From UBA10103 sp964437185 (GTDB lineage Bacteria > Patescibacteriota > Minisyncoccia > Phycocordibacterales > UBA2100), in assembly GCA_964437185.1 (NCBI GenBank), contig CAYTFU010000001.1:124001-188000 (forward strand): a stretch of 64,000 nt of DNA, written 5' to 3'. The translations under genes and the position numbers were made by a program. Every line of letters begins with the position of its first letter. Position 1 is the stretch's first letter. The notes below the pieces were generated by a model, which was not told the DNA's origin, made no database searches, and saw only the letters and a program-made list of their open reading frames with translations. Shown piece by piece: positions 17,685 to 26,630 of the stretch.

Positions 17685-17996
17685 TGACCCCATCATCATG
17701 ATGGATATTCCAGGTGCGACGAGGAGGGGGGCGACGGAGTACAAGCAATAGTAGGGGACGCCGGAGAGTCCAAGGAGCCATTGCCCCGAGTGCACCGGCG
17801 GGCCAAACTGGTAGGTCTTTGTAGCGAGCGTCCAGATGTAGGGGCCTCCGATTGGAGGGCCGAGCACCGCATATATCGCCTGGTTGAAGCAAAAGTGCAC
17901 GAGGCTCGCCTGACCGCCAAATGGAAATGCATGCGAAACTGATGGGGTGAGGAAAAGGAGGGCGACGAGTAGTGATGCGATCCGCGATCGGAACAT
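17676..17996 (-). CDS. Small exported protein with two hydrophobic segments
   Basis: Protein of 106 residues, not recognised. A signal peptide (1-23, ending SHA) is followed by a Gly/Pro/aromatic-rich middle with FPFGGQASLVHFCFNQ and a second hydrophobic stretch (about 77-100). Two cysteines lie in the exported part. It sits between rsmA (tail overlap) and the secretion cluster on the other strand, so it may be part of the envelope machinery, but that is only context. Confidence 0.6.
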   Translation of the reverse strand: MFRSRIASLLVALLFLTPSVSHAFPFGGQASLVHFCFNQAIYAVLGPPIGGPYIWTLATKTYQFGPPVHSGQWLLGLSGVPYYCLYSVAPLLVAPGISIMMMGSSR

Positions 17997-18002
17997 GCCG
18001 TA

Positions 18003-18008
18003 ATCGTA
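18003..18008 (-). promoter_or_regulatory. -10 TACGAT, 6 bases before the gene ending at 17676
   Basis: On the minus strand TACGAT is followed by 6 bases and ATG 17996, matching the leaderless pattern. Confidence 0.55.
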
Positions 18009-18065
18009 TCATGGAGAATCGCACTCAGTATCCTTGTTGCAGCGGCATCCATGCCTGATACTTAG

Positions 18066-19037
18066 ATGGTCATGCCGCACGACTTTCCGAATTTTAAAAA
18101 CGAAGGCTTTGGGAATTTCAAACCGCACCAGCCACCGCACGGCGTCGAATGGATGCGCGAACACCCCTACGCATTTCTGACATACGGTATCATCATTGCA
18201 CTTCTCATCGGCGTCGTCTTTTTCATCCGACGCGACACCGCGCCACAGACGCACATCACCGCGTGGAGCGGCGTGCCGGCGACACCGGATGCGGGGGACT
18301 ACAATCCGCCCGCGCCACCGCCGCCGCCACCCGCAACGACGACACCAACGATTCTTGAAGACCTCTCACGCAACGACAAACCATTCGATATTCCATACGC
18401 CGCGCCAGAAGCCCCGCTCGCCCCCTCAACAGGTTTCGATCTCAATGAATTCATACAGCGGCTGCGCCCGAATACAAGCAGCGCGGGGACGAGCACAGAT
18501 TCCACGTCCGCAATCGACCTCATAAAAGAAGCGTACTCATATATTCCGAGCGGCCTCATCAACACCGTATCGGCACCGACGATGACCACGCTACAGAAAG
18601 AGATTTTCAATTACGGCAACGAAATCGGCGCGCGCATTCTTTCGTTTGAAGATCGCTACCCCAATGCAATCGCGATCCTAAAAGATCAGGCGACGGACCG
18701 CGGCAACGCGCAAAAAGCAGCCGCCCTCACACTCTATGCAGAAGGTATGTCGGGCGTCGGCTATCAAATGCTCGCACTCAACGATGTGCCCAAAGAGGTA
18801 GCACCATCGAACCAGTCGCTCGCAAAGAGCTACATCAAAATCGGCGAAAACCTCGCGCTCGTCGCAAAGAGCATATCAGAAGCCGATTTTCTGCACGCAA
18901 TCGAGGTGTACAACAAATCGGTTGAGGCACATACCAACGAGTTCGTGGCGATGGCGACGCTCTTTGGTGCTTACGACGTACATTTTGGCAACGCCGACAG
19001 CGGCCGCGTCTTCACCTTTACGCAAGCAACTTTTTAG
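18066..19037 (+). CDS. Single-pass membrane protein, first gene of the secretion-like cluster
   Basis: Protein of 323 residues. A His/Phe/Pro-rich cytosolic N-terminus leads to a transmembrane helix at about 36-54 (FLTYGIIIALLIGVVFFIRR), then a Pro-rich linker (about 80-97) and a helical outer domain of about 200 residues. The last 120 residues resemble in pattern the C-terminus of the gene at 19198 (VPKEVAPSNQSLAKSY against VPKDAVDEHVAILNAL, then ...MATLFGAY against ...ALATYF). So the two are probably diverged duplicates. ATG 18072 is an alternative start. Function unknown; the position suggests a secretion role. Confidence 0.7.
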   Translation: MVMPHDFPNFKNEGFGNFKPHQPPHGVEWMREHPYAFLTYGIIIALLIGVVFFIRRDTAPQTHITAWSGVPATPDAGDYNPPAPPPPPPATTTPTILEDLSRNDKPFDIPYAAPEAPLAPSTGFDLNEFIQRLRPNTSSAGTSTDSTSAIDLIKEAYSYIPSGLINTVSAPTMTTLQKEIFNYGNEIGARILSFEDRYPNAIAILKDQATDRGNAQKAAALTLYAEGMSGVGYQMLALNDVPKEVAPSNQSLAKSYIKIGENLALVAKSISEADFLHAIEVYNKSVEAHTNEFVAMATLFGAYDVHFGNADSGRVFTFTQATF

Positions 19038-19081
19038 GGGCCGCTCACTAATGTCGTGACTATTATTAGTGTTACGGCCCC
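19037..19081 (+). repeat. Two-level hairpin GGGGCCG ... CGGCCCC directly after a stop codon
   Basis: Arms GGGGCCG (19037-19043) and CGGCCCC (19075-19081) enclose CACTAAT/ATTAGTG. It starts at the last base of TAG, exactly as the hairpin at 4572. No T-run. Confidence 0.65.
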
Positions 19082-19185
19082 TTAGTCATCGTCCGACGGT
19101 AGCAACTTATTAATGGACGAGGATTTAATGCGCAGATTTCCCCTAAATGCTCATTCTTAGAGCCTACTATCTGTCTGCGGGGGGT

Positions 19186-19191
19186 TATACT
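19186..19191 (+). promoter_or_regulatory. -10 TATACT, 6 bases before GTG 19198
   Basis: GGTTATACT with 6 bases to the GTG; the in-frame ATG at 19147 lies upstream of this box and is therefore not used. Confidence 0.7.
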
Positions 19192-19197
19192 AACCAC

Positions 19198-19974
19198 GTG
19201 GAAACGCGACGCTTACACACTAGCGGTTTTTCGGCTATTCGTGTCGCGGCGGTACTCTCAGTTGTGGTTCTCATGGGAGCGGTGGGGTGGCGAGGGTATG
19301 AATACTTGGGAGGCGCAACACTTTCTGCGACGAACACAGGGGTCGCCACAAGTACGAGTAGCGCGACAGATAATCAAATCCCGATCACACAAACAGTCGG
19401 AAGCACGGCGATCGGAGCCGCAGTACTCGATGACTTGGTGTCGCGATACAACTCGCTGCAGGAGCGGGGGATATATACGCCCGAAATCGGACAAAAAGTC
19501 GCCGAAGAAATGGCAAGCACTCTCATACCTGAAGTGCCTTTTACTCGTCATACCGCAGCAGAGGTGGTTACCGACCCGACCATGTCTTCCGACCGCGCGC
19601 TTACGTATCGTCGTGATTTGCAAGAATCACTGAAGCCTTTGCTCGAAAATAAACAGGCGGGATTTGAAATTTTCGCCCTCTATACTGACACGCGCGATCC
19701 CAAATATTTGACGGAGCTACGGCAAGCTGCCGAAAATTACCGAAAGGCCGTTCACGCAAGCATGCAAGTGATCGTGCCGAAAGATGCCGTCGATGAGCAC
19801 GTGGCGATTCTCAATGCGCTCGAACAGTTTGCGGCAACGCTCGACGCGCAGGCGATGAATGCGAATGACCCGCTCGCCTCCGTCGCGCTTCTGCGCACAT
19901 ACAATGAATCAGAGGCCGGCGTGCTCTCATCCTTCAACGCGCTCGCCACGTACTTCCGGGAAAAAACATCATGA
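19198..19974 (+). CDS. Single-pass membrane protein, likely paralogue of the preceding gene
   Basis: Protein of 258 residues beginning at GTG 19198. A basic N-terminus is followed by a transmembrane helix at about 14-31 (VAAVLSVVVLMGAVGW), a Ser/Thr-rich linker and a helical domain. Its C-terminal layout parallels the gene at 18066. The stop overlaps the next start (ATGA at 19971), so it is cotranscribed with the secreted protein and the VirB6-like gene. No enzyme motif seen. A structural part of the envelope apparatus is the best guess. Confidence 0.7.
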   Translation: METRRLHTSGFSAIRVAAVLSVVVLMGAVGWRGYEYLGGATLSATNTGVATSTSSATDNQIPITQTVGSTAIGAAVLDDLVSRYNSLQERGIYTPEIGQKVAEEMASTLIPEVPFTRHTAAEVVTDPTMSSDRALTYRRDLQESLKPLLENKQAGFEIFALYTDTRDPKYLTELRQAAENYRKAVHASMQVIVPKDAVDEHVAILNALEQFAATLDAQAMNANDPLASVALLRTYNESEAGVLSSFNALATYFREKTS

Positions 19975-21665
19975 ACATTCGCACTTTCGTTCTTATATCC
20001 TTCTCACTCACCGGACTTGCTCCATCCCTTGCATTTGCCCAACCAGTAACAATAACTACGTCTGGACCCCAAATCTGCGAGGTAGTGAACGGCCAGCAGG
20101 TGTGCGCCCCCGTTCCACAAAATCCACCTCTCCCCACCGATCCTCCGAGGCCACCGTTAACAACTACGCAGGGAATTTTCGGATGCAATCGAAACGGCGC
20201 GTACGCGATGGACGTCGGCTCGCTCTCGGCGCAGGGGGGAGTGTATGTGCCCGTCTCGGATGCGGCAGTCACGCTCAACACCGGCATCATCGTCTACAAA
20301 GAGTGCGTGTTACGCAATCAGATTGTCCGCATGCGCGAGGCCGCGTCGGTCGGTCTTGCAAAGACCGCGAGCCGAGCAATAGAGACAGGTCGCGGTGGAG
20401 AGGCGCAGTACATGCGAAGTCCGGAGGAGCTTGTTACGGAAGCAAGCGATCCGGCGTTTATCAATTTCATGCAAACGGTCCCGCAAAATGCAAATGCTGC
20501 ATTCCGCGAAGAGATTACGCGCGCGCTCGCAGTGACGTACGATCGCGAGACGCGAGGCAAAGAAACTGCGCTCAATTGTCCTTACGAGGGCGACGTGAGG
20601 CAAGCCATTACCAACCCTTACACGAATTTTAGCTGGGAGGGGTTTGGTCAGCTTTCGGATCCCGCCTGCAGCCCACTGACCGCATACTACATTCTTGACG
20701 ATATGGCCGATGCGGCAACAGCACGCTGCATGGAGTACATGCAAGAGCAGTTGAGCTACGGCCGCGGATACTATCCAATGTTTGATGATCCGAACAACCC
20801 GTGCAGCGGACAAATCGTTACTCCGGCGGTAAACGTGCAAGAAAATTTCCAAGCAATCCTCAACAGCCCGATCCATCAGCTTGAGAGCGCCAACGACATC
20901 GGCCAGATGATCGGCGCGCTCTACTCAGGCATGTCGACACAGATGATTTCTGATAATCGCGGACTTGCAGGCATGACGCAGGGGATAGGGGGCCAGCCAT
21001 CATTTATGGATCAGCTCGTCTCCGAATCCTCGGCGGGCGTGCGCAACTCCACACTCAACACAGCTCTCACCATCCTCAATTCCGCAAAACAGGTCGAGAC
21101 TGCCTACCTCAGTGCCGTCACATCGATCCTCAGCGTGCTCACGCAGACCAGCACCGCACTCCGCAACGCGGAGAATCAATGCTGGAATCTCATCATTCCA
21201 AAAGTGTGCTCTACCACGCTCAATGCACAGAATGAATGCACCGACGGCAGCGGCATCACCTACAAAGTCGCGACGTCGACGGCCGGCTACGCGCAGGGCG
21301 TCATCACAGCACGCGTGACACCGCTCGTCGGCCCCACGACACAGAAAGTCACCACCTCTCAAAACGCGCTCCGCGCTATCGACCAGCTCCTCATTGCGGT
21401 CTCGGGCACCGCTTCTCTCGCCGCGCAACGACTCGCCATTCAACAACTCGACACCCTCATCGCGCAAAAGGTGCTCCACATACCGCCCGATGTCGATGGC
21501 CCTACAGGAGTCGTAAAGCAACTCTCGGATGTACGCTCGCTCACCAACACCCTCATTCAAGACACGGTGCGCGCGTGGGCCGACGACCCATCACCGACGG
21601 TCGGCTGGTGCAACGTCAACAATCCCGCAGTAATCGACGCGTGGAAATCACGCTGGAGAAAATAG
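19971..21665 (+). CDS. Secreted component of the type IV secretion-like cluster
   Basis: Protein of 564 residues with a clear signal peptide (1-24, LAFAQ). After a Pro-rich linker (50-65) it is largely helical with scattered cysteines that could form disulfides (such as GCNRNG, KECVL, NCPYEG, DPACS). The position just before a VirB6-like channel is where VirB5/TrbJ-type proteins are found in other systems, but I see no decisive motif. ATGA overlap upstream and a one-base gap downstream show tight coupling. Confidence 0.7.
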   Translation: MNIRTFVLISFSLTGLAPSLAFAQPVTITTSGPQICEVVNGQQVCAPVPQNPPLPTDPPRPPLTTTQGIFGCNRNGAYAMDVGSLSAQGGVYVPVSDAAVTLNTGIIVYKECVLRNQIVRMREAASVGLAKTASRAIETGRGGEAQYMRSPEELVTEASDPAFINFMQTVPQNANAAFREEITRALAVTYDRETRGKETALNCPYEGDVRQAITNPYTNFSWEGFGQLSDPACSPLTAYYILDDMADAATARCMEYMQEQLSYGRGYYPMFDDPNNPCSGQIVTPAVNVQENFQAILNSPIHQLESANDIGQMIGALYSGMSTQMISDNRGLAGMTQGIGGQPSFMDQLVSESSAGVRNSTLNTALTILNSAKQVETAYLSAVTSILSVLTQTSTALRNAENQCWNLIIPKVCSTTLNAQNECTDGSGITYKVATSTAGYAQGVITARVTPLVGPTTQKVTTSQNALRAIDQLLIAVSGTASLAAQRLAIQQLDTLIAQKVLHIPPDVDGPTGVVKQLSDVRSLTNTLIQDTVRAWADDPSPTVGWCNVNNPAVIDAWKSRWRK

Positions 21666-21666
21666 T

Positions 21667-24600
21667 ATGGGAAACAAGAAAATCTTTGCCATTTTGCTCG
21701 GTTCCGTCGCGATTATATCGTTCGCTCCGGTTTCCTCAGTCCACCTCACACCAGGATTAAATACCGCCCTTGCTCAAACAACGCAATCTTGTAGCGGAAT
21801 GGGAAGTCTCTCAAATCCGTCTGGCCGCATTACCGATCTCTCGACCCTCCCTCCGAACGTGGCACCGCAAAGGGCGGCATACTATTGTACTGGCACAGGT
21901 TTCGTGGGAACCCAGTACATCTTTTTCGACTCTAACGATAGGGAAATCGCCAACATAGCTAGTCCAGCCCCTGGAACCTTTGTGAGCACCGGGTTAGGCG
22001 GAGCGACTGGCGGAAGGGCTAAAACTCTGACCCTCGGCCCCCAGGACTGTAACTTCGAGAAAAGCTGGGCTCCATTCTTTAAGCCCGGCTGTTGGGGAAG
22101 GCTACTTGGAGCTCTGGTAGCCAGTATTTTTGTCTCGATAGGCGCATCACTCCTCGAATTGGCTGGTTGGTTTTTCAATCACGTGCTCCAAAATACGATC
22201 GTTGACTTCAAAGGGGCAATATTCGGAAAAATCGAGGGTGCGATAAATATTGGCTGGACCGTATTTCGAGACCTCGCCAACATCACGATCATCGGCGTAT
22301 TTACCTTCATCGCGCTCTCAATCATCTTTGGCCTCAAATCCTACGGGCAAAAAAAACTTGTCGCCAACGTACTCATCGTCGCGGTACTCATCAATTTCAG
22401 CCTGCTCTTTACGAAGATAATTATCGATGCGTCAAATTTTACGGCAACTCAATTTTACAGGGCAGCAATCGCCGACGCGGCTGCGAGTAAAGGAAGCGTC
22501 AGTGCGGCAACCTCAATATCGCCTACGGGAAGCACGTCTTCCGAATCATCGCCCACTCACACTACGAAGGGAATTTCTGGCTCATTCATGGAAACGATCG
22601 GCATTACCGGATTTGCGGATTCATACAAATACGTTCGCAGTATCCAGGAAGAGAAAGATAGCGGGATCGCGGGATTTCTTTTCGGGCTCATGTCGTTTAT
22701 TTTTCTCCTGGGTGCCGCAATTGTCCTTTTTTACGGCAGCTTCCTGCTCATTACTCGTGCCGTACTTCTCATATTTCTAATGCTGACGTCTGCGGCGGCG
22801 TTTGCGACCTACCTCATCCCAAACATTGAAAAGGCATCGTATGGGTGGAAAACGTGGATTGAATCTTTGGCGCAAGTTGCCGTGTTTGCCCCGCTACTCC
22901 TACTCTTCTTGTGGATCACCCTCACGATTGCAAAGGCCCTCAAACCAATTACCACCATGTCAACTACCACATCAACATTGGGCCAGGCAGGCAGTTCGCC
23001 CGGAGGCGCCGTCGCCGCCATGTTTGGGTACTTCCTAATACTAGGAATGCTCTTCCTCTCATTCAAACTATCGAGCAAACTCTCGGGCAAGATCGCTGGT
23101 TTCAGTACCGCGGCGATGGTGCCGGGAGCGGCACTCGGATTGGGGCTCCGAGGGGTCGGCGCTCTTGGTACGGGGTTAGGATGGGGAGCCTCTGCACTGA
23201 GAGGAAAGATGCTGAACAATGGCTGGACAGACGCTGACGTTAACAAGGGAGTACGTGGATTTTTGATGAGGGGCGCAACTGTAGCCGCAAACAAGGCTGC
23301 GACGACCAATTTCAATGCATTGCAAAACAAGACTTTTGGTAAATTTACTAAGGCCCTCGGTATACCAAAAGCACTATCTGGCGGAATTGATACAAAAGGT
23401 GGGTTTGATGGCCTCATGACGCGAAGGGCGCAAGCGGGAGTCGCGAAGGGTAAAGCACTCGCGCCGACTGCAAGCTACCTTGCGGCCAAAGGCAAGGCAG
23501 CGGCTGAGACTGCCGCCCAAGCCGTGAGGGAGGAGATCAACGGACTGAAGGGCGAAAGGGCCGCACTCGACGGACAAAAGCAGACGCTGTCGGAAATCGC
23601 ACGTGCTGAAATCGATCACGAGAAAAAGATTGGAATCTCCCGAGCGCAAGCAGCAGCCGAAGCGGGGCTATCAGGTGCACTTACCAACTCGAGTGCGCTT
23701 GCAAGGGTCGCGATGGAGCGTGCGGCGGCGAATCAACCCGATTCGCCAGAGGCGCGGGAGGGGATTGCGCTCGCACAAAGTGCGCAGGCCGCAACGGACA
23801 AAGCCAACATGCTCGCCGAATCCGCAGAGTCTCAGCGGAAAATCGCCGAAGAGGCACACGCCAACGCAGAAACGCTCAAAGCGGACGCAGCGGCCAACCC
23901 CAGTGATCCCGAAAAAGCTGGGGCGGCAGATGGGGCAAGTAAGGCGATGCTCGAAGCCACAAACGAAGCGGAGCGGCTCGCAAAAGACGCGAGTGCCGCG
24001 CGCGTACAGGAAGAACAAGCGCATCAAGCAGCACTTAACAAGATGGTCGAAGCTACGAGCAAGCTCGAGAAAACGGCTGCTGCTCCCGCGCCTGCCGCCG
24101 CATCGGGTGGATCGGCGGCACCAGGCGCCGCGAGTTCGGGTGGCAGCGGCTCGGCGGCGCAGGGAGGTGACCGCGCAACAGCCGAAAAAATCAACGAGGT
24201 TACAGAGGCGGTCAAAGAAGTGGGCAAGGAGCAGAGGCAACAGCACGAAGAGGGTCTCCGTGTGAGCATACCCAAAGCGCTCTCCGAGGCGGCGCAACAA
24301 ATCCTCGACGCACAAGCAGAGCTTCGCCACGCACAGGAAGAAAAGCAGAACGTACATCTCACCGCCGAGGCGCGAGCAAAAAGGATGATTGAAACAAGCC
24401 CAGTCATAAAAGACATCACCGACCAAATATCTGCACGAGACAAAAAACTTGTGGAGATCAGAATTAAAAACGGCGTGAAGGGGGAAGACGTGTACTCTGG
24501 ACGAGGGGATGACAAGATGATCAGAGACATCGCAGAAAAAGTCTCCAAAGAAACAATCGGAAGAACACAGATAACAGTGGCAAAATCGTTCATCAGGGAT

Positions 24601-24762
24601 CCGCGAGCCCGCACCAAGGTCGAAGGAATGTTACGCGAGCGCCAAAAGACAGACCGAATCAAAGACCTCGCCGCAGCGTTCACCGAAACCGGGGCGATCG
24701 AAACGCCGCCTGCACCCGCGCCTGCGCCGTCTCCGACACCTCCCACCGGAGGAACCGTATAA
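21667..24762 (+). CDS. VirB6/TrbL-like multipass protein with a long coiled C-terminal tail
   Basis: Protein of 1031 residues. A signal-like N-terminus precedes at least six hydrophobic segments between about 150 and 470 (such as ILVASIF region, TIIGVFTFIALSIIFGL, FLLGAAIVLFYGSFLL, FAPLLLLFLWITLTIAKAL), the layout of VirB6/TrbL channel proteins of type IV secretion. From about 600 on it is Ala/Glu/Lys-rich, predicted coiled coil, with an Ala/Gly/Ser linker near 800-830 and a Pro-rich end. The tail, about 400 residues, is much longer than in classical VirB6. It may reach into the cytosol and meet the ATPases; that is inference. Confidence 0.8.
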   Translation: MGNKKIFAILLGSVAIISFAPVSSVHLTPGLNTALAQTTQSCSGMGSLSNPSGRITDLSTLPPNVAPQRAAYYCTGTGFVGTQYIFFDSNDREIANIASPAPGTFVSTGLGGATGGRAKTLTLGPQDCNFEKSWAPFFKPGCWGRLLGALVASIFVSIGASLLELAGWFFNHVLQNTIVDFKGAIFGKIEGAINIGWTVFRDLANITIIGVFTFIALSIIFGLKSYGQKKLVANVLIVAVLINFSLLFTKIIIDASNFTATQFYRAAIADAAASKGSVSAATSISPTGSTSSESSPTHTTKGISGSFMETIGITGFADSYKYVRSIQEEKDSGIAGFLFGLMSFIFLLGAAIVLFYGSFLLITRAVLLIFLMLTSAAAFATYLIPNIEKASYGWKTWIESLAQVAVFAPLLLLFLWITLTIAKALKPITTMSTTTSTLGQAGSSPGGAVAAMFGYFLILGMLFLSFKLSSKLSGKIAGFSTAAMVPGAALGLGLRGVGALGTGLGWGASALRGKMLNNGWTDADVNKGVRGFLMRGATVAANKAATTNFNALQNKTFGKFTKALGIPKALSGGIDTKGGFDGLMTRRAQAGVAKGKALAPTASYLAAKGKAAAETAAQAVREEINGLKGERAALDGQKQTLSEIARAEIDHEKKIGISRAQAAAEAGLSGALTNSSALARVAMERAAANQPDSPEAREGIALAQSAQAATDKANMLAESAESQRKIAEEAHANAETLKADAAANPSDPEKAGAADGASKAMLEATNEAERLAKDASAARVQEEQAHQAALNKMVEATSKLEKTAAAPAPAAASGGSAAPGAASSGGSGSAAQGGDRATAEKINEVTEAVKEVGKEQRQQHEEGLRVSIPKALSEAAQQILDAQAELRHAQEEKQNVHLTAEARAKRMIETSPVIKDITDQISARDKKLVEIRIKNGVKGEDVYSGRGDDKMIRDIAEKVSKETIGRTQITVAKSFIRDPRARTKVEGMLRERQKTDRIKDLAAAFTETGAIETPPAPAPAPSPTPPTGGTV

Positions 24763-24765
24763 TCT

Positions 24766-25305
24766 ATGGACCAAGAGATTGATTTGCGAGAAGCATTGAA
24801 AGAGCGTTTTTTTGAACTCCCCAAAGTCGTACAAGACGCCATCACCTCGACTGACATACAAAAACTCCTTCAAGGTCTTGCGGAGACAAGTAAGCTACAT
24901 GTCGATCAGTGGCAAATACTTGAAAATGAAGTGATTATGGCCCTCTATGGAGTCACTGAGGTCACAGATTTACAAACCAATATCCAGAAACATGTCAATG
25001 TTCCCGCCGAAATGGCCGCACTTCTTGCGACGAACATCTCAAAAATGGTATTTGAGCCAATTCGCGGAGAGATTGAGAGCTCTCTGCGTCACCCCGATGC
25101 GCAGGCCGCTGTGGCAAGCGGCGTCGACACGGTTCGATCCCAGATACTCGCAAACAATGCCCAGCCCAGCCCCGCGACGCCTCCACCTCCCTCGCCGACG
25201 CAGAAAGTGGCGCGCGCGCCGATTTCTGCGGCATACCACGCTGGCGAACCGTCGAGCGCGCGCGCCTCTGTCGACGACGATCCGTACCGAGAGTCACCGA
25301 CCTGA
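24766..25305 (+). CDS. Soluble helical protein of the secretion-like cluster
   Basis: Protein of 179 residues, no family recognised and no signal or membrane segment. The first 120 residues are acidic and helical (EIDLREALKERFFELPKVVQD), and the rest is Pro/Ala-rich and probably disordered. It starts three bases after the VirB6-like stop. A small cytosolic partner of the membrane complex is possible. Confidence 0.65.
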   Translation: MDQEIDLREALKERFFELPKVVQDAITSTDIQKLLQGLAETSKLHVDQWQILENEVIMALYGVTEVTDLQTNIQKHVNVPAEMAALLATNISKMVFEPIRGEIESSLRHPDAQAAVASGVDTVRSQILANNAQPSPATPPPPSPTQKVARAPISAAYHAGEPSSARASVDDDPYRESPT

Positions 25306-25358
25306 GGCGAGTTATCAAGAAGTCTTTTTGAATTGCGATTCGACGCTTTCTGCGCTGA

Positions 25359-25364
25359 TATAAT
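25359..25364 (+). promoter_or_regulatory. -10 TATAAT, 6 bases before the PrgI gene
   Basis: Consensus TATAAT with exactly 6 bases to ATG 25371. It gives the second half of the secretion cluster (PrgI onward) its own start. Confidence 0.75.
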
Positions 25365-25370
25365 GCGTGC

Positions 25371-25886
25371 ATGCAGTTTCAAGTGCCTCAATTCATCGAG
25401 GTAGAGGATAAGATCTTTGGTCCGCTGACCTTCAAGCAATTTATCTACGTGGGCGGCGGAGCAGGAGCGTGCTACATAATCTGGCGCATGCTGCCCATCT
25501 ATGCGAGCGCACCCCTTATTGCCGCAGTAGCGGGCCTTGCTGTGAGTCTTGCGTTTTTTCAATTCAACGGCCGGCCATTTATCACGAGCCTTGAAAATGG
25601 CTTCTACTTCCTCATCCGAGGCAAGCTGTACCTCTGGAGCAACGCCCCAAAGAAAAGCACCATCGCGATAAAGGGAAAACCGCTGCGCGGCGACCTTTCC
25701 AACATATACATACCGAAGCTCTCCGAGAGCAAACTTCACGAACTCTCGTGGAGCCTCGATATCAAAGAAAGGATAGCGCAGGGAATAGCAAGTGACGTTG
25801 AGCGTGAGGGAGAACATCCGGGCGCACCCTCACTCATGAGAAGTCCCCAGCAAGTGCGCGACTCGATATTGAGCCAATCTGCGTAA
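25371..25886 (+). CDS. PrgI family protein (VirB3-like)
   Basis: Protein of 171 residues. The first 110 match the PrgI pattern: FQVPQFIEVEDKIFGPLTFKQF, two close membrane helices (about 24-40 and 45-65) and a third aromatic/basic part (GRPFITSLENGFYFL). PrgI proteins take the place of VirB3 in Gram-positive and CPR type IV systems and lie next to VirB4, as here. The remaining 60 residues are a soluble tail. The three-base gap to the following gene suggests one transcript. Confidence 0.88.
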   Translation: MQFQVPQFIEVEDKIFGPLTFKQFIYVGGGAGACYIIWRMLPIYASAPLIAAVAGLAVSLAFFQFNGRPFITSLENGFYFLIRGKLYLWSNAPKKSTIAIKGKPLRGDLSNIYIPKLSESKLHELSWSLDIKERIAQGIASDVEREGEHPGAPSLMRSPQQVRDSILSQSA

Positions 25887-25889
25887 TAT

Positions 25890-26555
25890 ATGCCTACCAA
25901 ATCCGAAAACCCTCGCGCGAGCGCTCGATCAACACAGGAATTTTTGCCCGTTTCCGAGGTGCGTGATGGCGTCGTGGTACTAAAAGACGGAAGTCTCCGA
26001 GCAATACTCCTCGCATCATCGATCAACTTCGCGCTCAAATCCGAAGACGAGCAGACTGCCTTCATTATCCAGTTTCAAAACTTCCTCAATTCCCTCGACT
26101 TTTCTGTGCAGATTTTCGTGCAATCGCGCACGCTCGACATCCGCCCCTATATTGCCACTCTTGAGGTGGCATACAAAGAGCAGCTCGACGATCTCATGCG
26201 CATCCAGATTCGGGAGTACATTCAATTCATCAAAAGCTTTACCGAAGCAGCGAATATCATGTCCAAAAACTTTTTCGTCTCCGTACCCTATAGCCCGGCA
26301 ATTCAACTGAGCAAGAGCGGCATCGCGTCGATGCTCCCGTTTGGAAAATCTAAAACGAGCTCTGAGGAGTCGAACAAAACGTTTGAAGAAAGCGTCTCTC
26401 AGCTGGAGCAGCGGGTCTCTATTGTGCAGCAAGGCCTCGTCCGCACGGGCGTGCGCACCGTACAGCTCGGCACCGAAGAGGCGATCGAGCTTCTCTACAA
26501 AATGTTTAATCCCGGCGAAGAAGGCAAGCCGATGCCGCTGAACAGTCAACAGTAA
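25890..26555 (+). CDS. VirB4/TraC N-terminal domain as a separate protein
   Basis: Protein of 221 residues corresponding to the N-terminal region of TraC/VirB4-type proteins (EFLPVSEVRDGVVVLKDGSLRAIL ... IQFQNFLNSLDFSVQIFVQSR). It has no Walker motifs. The ATPase follows as an independent gene 75 bases downstream, with its own N-terminal CagE/TrbE-like part. Split forms of this kind occur in Parcubacteria. It presumably docks the ATPase to PrgI and the channel. Confidence 0.78.
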   Translation: MPTKSENPRASARSTQEFLPVSEVRDGVVVLKDGSLRAILLASSINFALKSEDEQTAFIIQFQNFLNSLDFSVQIFVQSRTLDIRPYIATLEVAYKEQLDDLMRIQIREYIQFIKSFTEAANIMSKNFFVSVPYSPAIQLSKSGIASMLPFGKSKTSSEESNKTFEESVSQLEQRVSIVQQGLVRTGVRTVQLGTEEAIELLYKMFNPGEEGKPMPLNSQQ

Positions 26556-26600
26556 ATAGTACGTAGAATCTAAAAAATACCGCTACAATCCACCTAACGA

Positions 26601-26624
26601 CTACTGACTATTTTCTACTGACTA
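26601..26624 (+). repeat. Direct repeat CTACTGACTA twice before virB4
   Basis: Two perfect copies of CTACTGACTA (26601-26610, 26615-26624) lie just before ATG 26631. A TACAAT at 26584-26589 could be a -10 box for a short-leader transcript. Confidence 0.45.
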
Positions 26625-26630
26625 CCTACT

